Assembly: GCA_001603765.1 (NCBI GenBank)
Contig: LUZV01000012.1
Coordinates: forward strand, 1-6,682
Direction: 5' to 3'
From: Anaerolineales bacterium Chloro_02
GTDB taxonomy: Bacteria; Chloroflexota; Anaerolineae; Anaerolineales; Anaerolineaceae
Length of the DNA stretch: 6,682 bases
The translations under genes were made by a program, and so were the position numbers. The notes under the pieces are model-generated. The model worked only from the letters and a program-made list of their open reading frames with translations. It did no database searches and had not been told where the DNA came from. Shown piece after piece: positions 1 through 4,563 of the stretch (positions are counted from its first letter, which is position 1; each line of letters starts with the position of its first letter).

Positions 1-28
1 CTGTAAAATCGATCAGACCAATCCTCAT
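1..28 (-). CDS. Possible start of a downstream gene (5' fragment, nine codons)
   Basis: A minus-strand ATG at 28-26 opens a frame reading MRIGLIDFT up to the window edge. It begins 47 bp after the stop of the sugar-nucleotide dehydrogenase, on the same strand, with no hairpin terminator between. A charged residue followed by a short hydrophobic strand (IGLIDF) is a common N-terminus for Rossmann-like or glycosyltransferase-type proteins, but nine codons cannot identify a family. The ribosome binding site is weak (only a GATGAAAG stretch upstream). A second ATG in another frame lies about 9 bp upstream and reads MKDEDWSDRFY, so the start is not certain. If real, it may be co-transcribed with the dehydrogenase. 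Confidence 0.3.
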
Positions 29-75
29 CTTTCATCTGCGCAACTGTTGTGCTGACTCATTCTGTGATTTGACGA

Positions 76-1431
76 CTACCTCCCTACCCCGATTACGTTA
101 AAGCCAAGTTGGCTGAGTCGTTCTTTGTCAAGAAAGTTGCGTCCGTCAATGATTGTCACTGGCGTTATGGCTTCCCAAGCGAGATCGCGATAAATAGGCC
201 ATTCGGATATGAGTACAATCGCGTCTACTTCGTCTAATATGAAGTTAAGGTCTTCTGAATAGGAAATTCCTAAGTTTGGGTATTGGCTACGCGCATTATT
301 TAACGCCACCGGATCGTGCGCGCGCACAACCGCGCCGCGCTGTACCAACAATCTGCTGATATCCAGGGAGGGGGCGTCCCGCAGGTCGTCTGTGTTGGGT
401 TTAAAGCTAAACCCTAGCAGGGCGATATGCTTTCCTTTCAGGATTTTTAGCTCTTCCTGCAGCCGATCCACCACCCACGTCCGCTGACCATAATTCACAT
501 CCCGGGCGGCGCGAATGATTGGCATATCGAGGTTATAGTCCCTTGCCGTCGCTACCAAGGCGGCTGTATCCTTGCCGAAGCAGGATCCGCCCCAGCCGAT
601 ACCGGCATTCAAGAAACGGTCACCAATCCGCTTATCCAACCCAATTCCCCGCGCAATGGATGAGACATCCGCGCCAACCTTTTGTGCCAGATGCGCGATT
701 TCGTTAATAAAAGAGATCTTAAGAGCCAGGAACGAGTTGGCGGCATATTTAATCATCTCAGCTGAAGTCAGGTCGCAAACTACCATCGGTACTTCTTTGA
801 GTCCGTCCGGTCTGGGCAAGAAAGCCGGCGCTTCAAAATCTTGCCGCATGATTGGTCCAAACAGGTCTTTCAGCCGGGCCACGCTCAGCTCATGCTCCGA
901 ACCAACCACGATTCGATCCGGGTAGAAGGAGCCAAATAGCGCCGCGCCTTGCGCTAAAAATTCGGGGCTGGAAACAACATTGAAAAGACCGTTCGGTTTT
1001 TCGTTGTGGACCTCGAAGTAATGTTCGCGTATGATTGCCTCGACCCAGTTCCCTGAGCCAATTGGGACGGTGGATTTGTTCACCACCACGACAAATTTCT
1101 CACCAAGATTCTCAGCAATCGATTCAGCCGCCTGGCGCACATAAGTCAAATCGGCATTCCCATCAGGCAACGAAGGCGTCCCAACCGCAATAAAGATCAC
1201 ATCCTGATTTGGGATATCCGCCTCAGCATAATTGCAAACAAAGAGCATTTTTTGATGGATTTTCGAAAACAACTCATCGAGATGAGGCTCATAGAAAGGT
1301 ACTTTTCTTTCCTGAAGACCTTTTATTTTGTCCTGATTGAGGTCGATACAAGTGACATCATTGCCCAGATAAGCCAGCATCACCCCTGTATTTAGTCCAA
1401 CATATCCCGTTCCAATAATCAGTACCTTCAT
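76..1431 (-). CDS. ugd: UDP-glucose/nucleotide-sugar 6-dehydrogenase
   Basis: This is a cytosolic enzyme that oxidises UDP-glucose (or a related UDP-sugar) to the uronic acid with two NAD+, supplying precursors for capsule, exopolysaccharide or cell-wall glycans. The 451 residues fit the family's usual length. The N-terminal Rossmann domain has GTGYVG at 7-12. NKSTVP (118-123) and SSPEFL (154-159) are the conserved central motifs. Lys228 and Asn232 in SAEMIKYAANSF, with Cys284 and Asp288 in GGSCFGKD, match the spacing of the catalytic residues of streptococcal UGDH (Lys204, Asn208, Cys260, Asp264). The C-terminal UDP-binding domain carries FKPNTDDLRDAPS (343-355). The common Pro of SCFPKD is Gly here. 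The start is supported by AGAGGTGG just upstream and by the Rossmann motif at residue 7. A TATAAT lies about 30 bp upstream, so it probably has its own promoter after the tnaA terminator. The exact sugar (glucose, ManNAc or another) cannot be fixed from sequence alone, though the overall pattern is closest to UDP-glucose enzymes. Confidence 0.93.
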   Translation of the reverse strand: MKVLIIGTGYVGLNTGVMLAYLGNDVTCIDLNQDKIKGLQERKVPFYEPHLDELFSKIHQKMLFVCNYAEADIPNQDVIFIAVGTPSLPDGNADLTYVRQAAESIAENLGEKFVVVVNKSTVPIGSGNWVEAIIREHYFEVHNEKPNGLFNVVSSPEFLAQGAALFGSFYPDRIVVGSEHELSVARLKDLFGPIMRQDFEAPAFLPRPDGLKEVPMVVCDLTSAEMIKYAANSFLALKISFINEIAHLAQKVGADVSSIARGIGLDKRIGDRFLNAGIGWGGSCFGKDTAALVATARDYNLDMPIIRAARDVNYGQRTWVVDRLQEELKILKGKHIALLGFSFKPNTDDLRDAPSLDISRLLVQRGAVVRAHDPVALNNARSQYPNLGISYSEDLNFILDEVDAIVLISEWPIYRDLAWEAITPVTIIDGRNFLDKERLSQLGFNVIGVGR

Positions 1432-1432
1432 A

Positions 1433-1440
1433 CCACCTCT
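1433..1440 (-). promoter_or_regulatory. Ribosome binding site of the nucleotide-sugar dehydrogenase
   Basis: On the minus strand AGAGGTGG sits directly before T-ATG. The core GAGG is 4 nt from the start codon, which is short but aligns with the anti-Shine-Dalgarno sequence as a near match to GGAGGTGA. It supports the ATG at 1431. Confidence 0.7.
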
Positions 1441-1459
1441 ACTCGTGTTGATTTGTTCA

Positions 1460-1487
1460 ATTATACCTGAAGGGGCGGTCTCTAGAA
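1460..1487 (-). promoter_or_regulatory. Candidate sigma-70-type promoter for the dehydrogenase gene
   Basis: The minus strand has a perfect TATAAT at 1465-1460. The hexamer 16 bp upstream, TTCTAG at 1487-1482, is a poor -35 match. Transcription would start near 1453 and give a 5' leader of about 22 nt containing the ribosome binding site. It lies between the tnaA terminator and the gene, as expected for an independent transcription unit. The -10 match is good, but a single hexamer in an AT-rich gap can arise by chance. Confidence 0.45.
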
Positions 1488-1627
1488 CATGGATGGCGAT
1501 GAGATCGTTCTGGAATAATCTTGAGCCCTAATTAATAAACTAATTAAGCCTCTGAAAAACTTCTCCAAAATGCCGAGAGTCAGTGCCTGGAGGGCGTAGA
1601 GAGATCTCTTCAGTTATCAAACAAAGA

Positions 1628-1662
1628 GGCGGGTTGGTAGAAAAAATTTCCGCCAACCCGCC
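1628..1662 (-). terminator. Intrinsic terminator after tnaA
   Basis: A perfect 10-bp stem, GGCGGGTTGG (1628-1637) with CCAACCCGCC (1653-1662), encloses a 15-nt loop. It begins 12 bp past the tnaA stop codon. On the minus strand the stem is followed by TCTTTGTTTGAT, a moderately T-rich tail. The plus strand also has a T-rich run after the stem (GATAGCTTTTCTT), but no plus-strand gene reads into it. It should end the flavoprotein-tnaA transcript and insulate the next gene. Confidence 0.8.
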
Positions 1663-1673
1663 GATAGCTTTTC

Positions 1674-3053
1674 TTATTTCACGGGTTCGAGTTTCGCCAT
1701 GAAGTGACGCAAAACTTTCGGCGCCCAAACGATCTGATAGCCGCTGATTTTGTGAGCGTCACGCATGCATTTTGCCGCGGATTCAGCAATGTAATCAAGA
1801 TGACTGCGGGTGTACATCTGGCGCGGGATGGCAAAACGCAGCAGCTCAAGCGGGGCAAAAATAGGCTCGCCTGTGATCGGATCGGCATGTTCAAACATCA
1901 GGCTGCCGATCTCGGTTGTGCGCACCCCGCCCGCCAGATACAACGCGTTCCCGAGCGCCACGGCTGGAAATTGGCTTTGAGGGATGTGGGGCAGCGCCTT
2001 GCCACCGTCTACATAAACCGCGTGGCCACCCGTTGGCAAATATACCGGCATCCCTGCCTGTCTGAGCACCTCGCCCAGGTAGCGGGTGTGCGACTCGCGG
2101 TAATTCAGATAGGCTTCATCCGTCCCATCGTACAAACCAACCGCAACAGCTTCCAAATCGCGACCGGATAAACCGCCGTATGTGAGGAAACCCTCATGCA
2201 CGATCAAATTCTGAGCGATCCGCTGCTTCAGCTCAGGGTCACGGAAGGCAATAAAACCGCCGATGTTAACGATAGCGTCCTTTTTGGCGCTCATGGTGCA
2301 GCCATCGGCATAGGAGAACATCTCGCGAACAATATCACGCACGCTAACATCTTTATATTTCGGGTCGCGTAACTTGATGAACCAGGCATTTTCAGCAAAG
2401 CGGCAGGCATCCACAAAGAAAGGAAGACCATACTTATGATAGATCTCTCCGGTGGCGCGAATATTGTCCATTGAGACAGGCTGACCGGCGGCGGAGTTGT
2501 TGGTGATGGTAATCATGCCGAATGGGATGTTTTCAACACCAACTTCCAGGATAAACTGTTCCAGTTTCTCGAGATCCATGTTGCCCTTAAAAGGCGCGAT
2601 CAGGCTTGTGTCTTCCGACTCCGCGACAGTGAACTCCACTGGCTTGGCATTGAGCACCAGCAGGTTAGCCTGAGTAGTATCGAAGTGCCGGTTGTTAGGC
2701 ACAAACTGACCCGGCTTAACCAGGGTAGAGAAAAGCATGCTCTCGGCTGCCCGACCTTGGTGAGTTGGGAGGACGAATTCAAAACCGAGAACATCCTGAA
2801 CGGCGCGTTCAAAACGAAAGTAGCTCTTGGCGCCAGCGTACGACTCGTCGGCTTGCATCATCGCGGCCCACTGTGTGTCGCTCATAGCGCCCGTGCCGCT
2901 ATCGGTCAGCAGATCAATGAACACGTCCTCAGCAGGCACATTGAAAATATTGTAGTAAGCTTTTCTCAGGGCAGCTTCTCTCTCTGCTTCGGTAGTAAGT
3001 TTTACGCGCTCGACCACTTTTATGCGAAACGGTTCAATAAACGGAATGGTCAT
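1674..3053 (-). CDS. tnaA: Tryptophanase (L-tryptophan indole-lyase)
   Basis: This PLP enzyme splits L-tryptophan into indole, pyruvate and ammonia in the cytoplasm, normally as a tetramer activated by K+ or NH4+. The 459 residues compare with about 471 for E. coli TnaA and 456 for tyrosine phenol-lyase, and similarity runs over the whole length. Family motifs seen are EPFRI (7-11), FIDLLTDSGTGAMSD (45-59), PTHQGR (96-101), FVDACRFAEN (213-222), the PLP-lysine motif SAKKD with Lys258, and IPRQMYT with carboxylate-binding Arg411. Three pocket positions separate the subfamilies, and all three are of tryptophanase type: Phe124-Asp125 (Phe-Thr in phenol-lyase), Ile382 in EIGS (Arg in phenol-lyase) and His450 in VLRHF (Phe in phenol-lyase). 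The start overlaps the flavoprotein stop as ATGA and has AAGGAG 5 nt upstream, so translation is probably coupled. No tnaC or tnaB is visible. Indole could serve as a signal, and pyruvate and ammonia as nutrients; that role is inference. Confidence 0.93.
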   Translation of the reverse strand: MTIPFIEPFRIKVVERVKLTTEAEREAALRKAYYNIFNVPAEDVFIDLLTDSGTGAMSDTQWAAMMQADESYAGAKSYFRFERAVQDVLGFEFVLPTHQGRAAESMLFSTLVKPGQFVPNNRHFDTTQANLLVLNAKPVEFTVAESEDTSLIAPFKGNMDLEKLEQFILEVGVENIPFGMITITNNSAAGQPVSMDNIRATGEIYHKYGLPFFVDACRFAENAWFIKLRDPKYKDVSVRDIVREMFSYADGCTMSAKKDAIVNIGGFIAFRDPELKQRIAQNLIVHEGFLTYGGLSGRDLEAVAVGLYDGTDEAYLNYRESHTRYLGEVLRQAGMPVYLPTGGHAVYVDGGKALPHIPQSQFPAVALGNALYLAGGVRTTEIGSLMFEHADPITGEPIFAPLELLRFAIPRQMYTRSHLDYIAESAAKCMRDAHKISGYQIVWAPKVLRHFMAKLEPVK

Positions 3054-4294
3054 ACTCTCTCCTTAGATTTTTGTTTTTGTAAACCAGCCAGGTGTGCCCC
3101 AGCCAGGTGTCCACTACCAAAGGCGAAATGAAGGTTAAAGCCGCCGCAAGGACCTGCGGCGTTGAGCGTTTCACCGGTTAGGTACAAACCCGGAACAACT
3201 TTGGATTCCATACTCCGCGGATCTACCTCCCCCACAGGCACCCCGCCCACACTGACCTGACTGTTTCTGAAACTGCCCGCGCCAGTTATGCTAAACCGCG
3301 CCTCCGCTGTTACTCCCAAAAGCTGTCGGATTTGATCCTCAGTCAGATCGCGCAGCCTTGTTTCTGGGTTGAGATTCGCGCGTCTAATAAAAAAATTGGC
3401 AGCTTTGGGCGTAAAATAGCGCAGCAATCCCGCACGCAAACTTCTGGGGTTGGCAATCTGCCCGGTGAGGGTGTCAGCAAAGTCGGACCAAAAAGGCGCG
3501 ATGAAGTTAAGTTGGAGAGTGAGGTCCTCCTTTGGGTGTAAGGCAACCAAATGGCTCAGATTCATCACACCGGGGCCGTTGAAACCATCCTGGTTGATGA
3601 TGATATTGCCCGCGGATTGCCCCAATCGCGTTTGTCCTTGCCAAATGCTGGCAGAAACATCAAACCGCTGCCCTTTTAGTTCCGAAAACGCGCCAAGTTC
3701 GGCAAAAATTGGACCTAACGCTGGCAGAAGCGATTCTACGCGGTGTCCAAGTTGTTCCAACGCTCCAAAAAGCTCGCCACGCGAACCAAGTTCCGGATAA
3801 GCCTTACCCCCTGCGGCGACAACAATCTGATCAAAAGTGTCGAATTGACGGCTGCCAAGAGAAGTGGTTTCAAGTATGAAGGTATTACCGCTTTGAACAA
3901 ACCCTATGACATGAGTGGCCACGCGCATTTCTACACCGCGCGCCAGCAGCGCCTCTTCCAAAATCTCTACAACGGATTGCGCGGATTGCGACCAGGGGTA
4001 ATACCAACCATCATCGGTTTTTCGTGTGGGAATGCCCAGGTTGTCAAGCGCGCGTCGAAACTCCTCTACCCCAAAGCTTCCGAGAAAGGTTTCCATCCAA
4101 GCCTGGTCTTCGCAAAAATACGCGGAGGCTTCCACCGCGTCATTGGTCAGATTGCAGCGACTACTGCCAGTTACCAGAAGTTTTCGCCCGAGATTTGGAT
4201 TGTGTTCAAACAGGGTAATTTTACCGCCCGCTTCCGCAGCCTGGATAGCAGCCATCATCCCCGCTGGTCCCGCTCCGATCACCGCAATATTCAT
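3050..4294 (-). CDS. HI0933/YhiN-family FAD-dependent oxidoreductase
   Basis: This is a predicted soluble flavoprotein of the HI0933 family, which is also annotated as 'aminoacetone oxidase family' or BaiN-like. BaiN acts in bile-acid reduction; E. coli YhiN has no settled role. The 414 residues are full length for the family. The FAD-binding GAGPAG is at 7-12, followed by an acidic residue ending strand 2 (FEH, 29-31). The family signature GRKLLVTGSSRCNLTN is at 36-51. VVAAGGKAYPELGSRG (158-173) and the C-terminal block GGVPVGEVDP (350-359) ... YLTGETLNAAGPCGGFNLHF (371-390) complete the fold. The start is fixed by the Rossmann motif at residue 4 and an in-frame TGA five codons upstream. A Shine-Dalgarno-like GAGG lies 13 nt away, rather far, while TATAAT ends only 6 nt before the ATG, which would suit a leaderless mRNA. 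It overlaps tnaA by 4 bp, suggesting linked roles, perhaps in handling an amino-acid or indole-derived compound. The substrate is unknown. Confidence 0.88.
   Translation of the reverse strand: MNIAVIGAGPAGMMAAIQAAEAGGKITLFEHNPNLGRKLLVTGSSRCNLTNDAVEASAYFCEDQAWMETFLGSFGVEEFRRALDNLGIPTRKTDDGWYYPWSQSAQSVVEILEEALLARGVEMRVATHVIGFVQSGNTFILETTSLGSRQFDTFDQIVVAAGGKAYPELGSRGELFGALEQLGHRVESLLPALGPIFAELGAFSELKGQRFDVSASIWQGQTRLGQSAGNIIINQDGFNGPGVMNLSHLVALHPKEDLTLQLNFIAPFWSDFADTLTGQIANPRSLRAGLLRYFTPKAANFFIRRANLNPETRLRDLTEDQIRQLLGVTAEARFSITGAGSFRNSQVSVGGVPVGEVDPRSMESKVVPGLYLTGETLNAAGPCGGFNLHFAFGSGHLAGAHLAGLQKQKSKERV
3059..3064 (-). promoter_or_regulatory. Ribosome binding site of tnaA, inside the flavoprotein gene
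   Basis: AAGGAG on the minus strand, 5 nt before the tnaA ATG, overlaps the codons for Lys-Glu near the C-terminus of the flavoprotein (KSKERV-stop). With the ATGA stop/start overlap it indicates efficient re-initiation or coupled translation of tnaA. Confidence 0.85.
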
Positions 4295-4300
4295 AACTAA

Positions 4301-4306
4301 ATTATA
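4301..4306 (-). promoter_or_regulatory. TATAAT box adjoining the flavoprotein start codon
   Basis: A perfect TATAAT on the minus strand ends 6 nt before the ATG at 4294. Transcription starting the usual 7 nt downstream would begin at or beside the A of the start codon, giving a leaderless mRNA. No convincing -35 hexamer is seen 16-18 bp upstream, where the sequence is G-rich. It could be a chance match in an AT-rich stretch. Confidence 0.35.
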
Positions 4307-4442
4307 ACCTCATCTCCCTCACCCTCCGCCCGATTCTCCTAATTACCTAGAATATTCATTCGCTTCCTTACATTTATTCTTAACTATCAGATGACTGGAC
4401 GCCCCATATTTCAACCCCCTCTCTCTATTTATGGCTACGCGC

Positions 4443-4472
4443 ATTATACGTTTGTTCTTTCCGCCTAAACAA
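4443..4472 (-). promoter_or_regulatory. Candidate promoter for the flavoprotein-tnaA operon
   Basis: On the minus strand TTGTTT (4472-4467) and TATAAT (4448-4443) are separated by 18 bp. The -10 is perfect and the -35 matches TTG of TTGACA. The -35 lies inside the T-tract of the preceding terminator. Transcription would begin near 4436 and leave a leader of about 141 nt before the flavoprotein. The leader contains two six-codon ORFs with purine-rich sequence before them (4387-4407, MGRPVI; 4339-4359, MNILGN) but no Trp codon in a plausible tnaC-like peptide. Confidence 0.45.
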
Positions 4473-4474
4473 AA

Positions 4475-4503
4475 CTAAGGCTGTCCGGTTTGGACAGCCT
4501 TAG
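4475..4503 (-). terminator. Intrinsic terminator after the repeat-protein gene
   Basis: A perfect 12-bp inverted repeat, CTAAGGCTGTCC (4475-4486) with GGACAGCCTTAG (4492-4503), has a 5-nt loop. On the minus strand it is followed by TTTTGTTT, the classic intrinsic-terminator layout. On the plus strand no T-run follows. It lies 60 bp past the stop codon of the repeat protein and separates that gene from the flavoprotein-tnaA operon. Confidence 0.9.
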
Positions 4504-4563
4504 CCTCAGAAAGTCTTACTCCGCAAATCCTAATTTTCAGGCTGCGGATTGAAATCGCCAGTC

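Noticed and set aside
1..75. Terminator after the dehydrogenase gene
   Set aside because: No stem of useful length followed by a T-run is visible on the minus strand in this stretch, so the transcript may continue beyond the left edge.
572..925. Plus-strand open frame of 117 codons opposite the dehydrogenase gene
   Set aside because: It lies wholly within the antisense strand of a strongly supported conserved gene, and its translation shows no recognisable domain or ribosome binding site. It is a shadow frame.
1704..2171. Plus-strand open frame of 155 codons opposite tnaA
   Set aside because: It is antisense to conserved tnaA sequence, and its composition, rich in Arg, Gln and His, looks like a shadow of that gene.
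3743..4300. Plus-strand open frame of 185 codons opposite the flavoprotein gene
   Set aside because: The opposite strand encodes a full-length conserved flavoprotein with all family motifs. This frame has no recognisable domain and matches the antisense of that gene.
4387..4436. A tnaC-like Trp leader peptide upstream of the flavoprotein-tnaA operon
   Set aside because: The one TGG in a continuing frame (reading VEIWGVQSSDS) has no start codon after the preceding in-frame stop, and no other plausible Trp-containing small ORF is seen.
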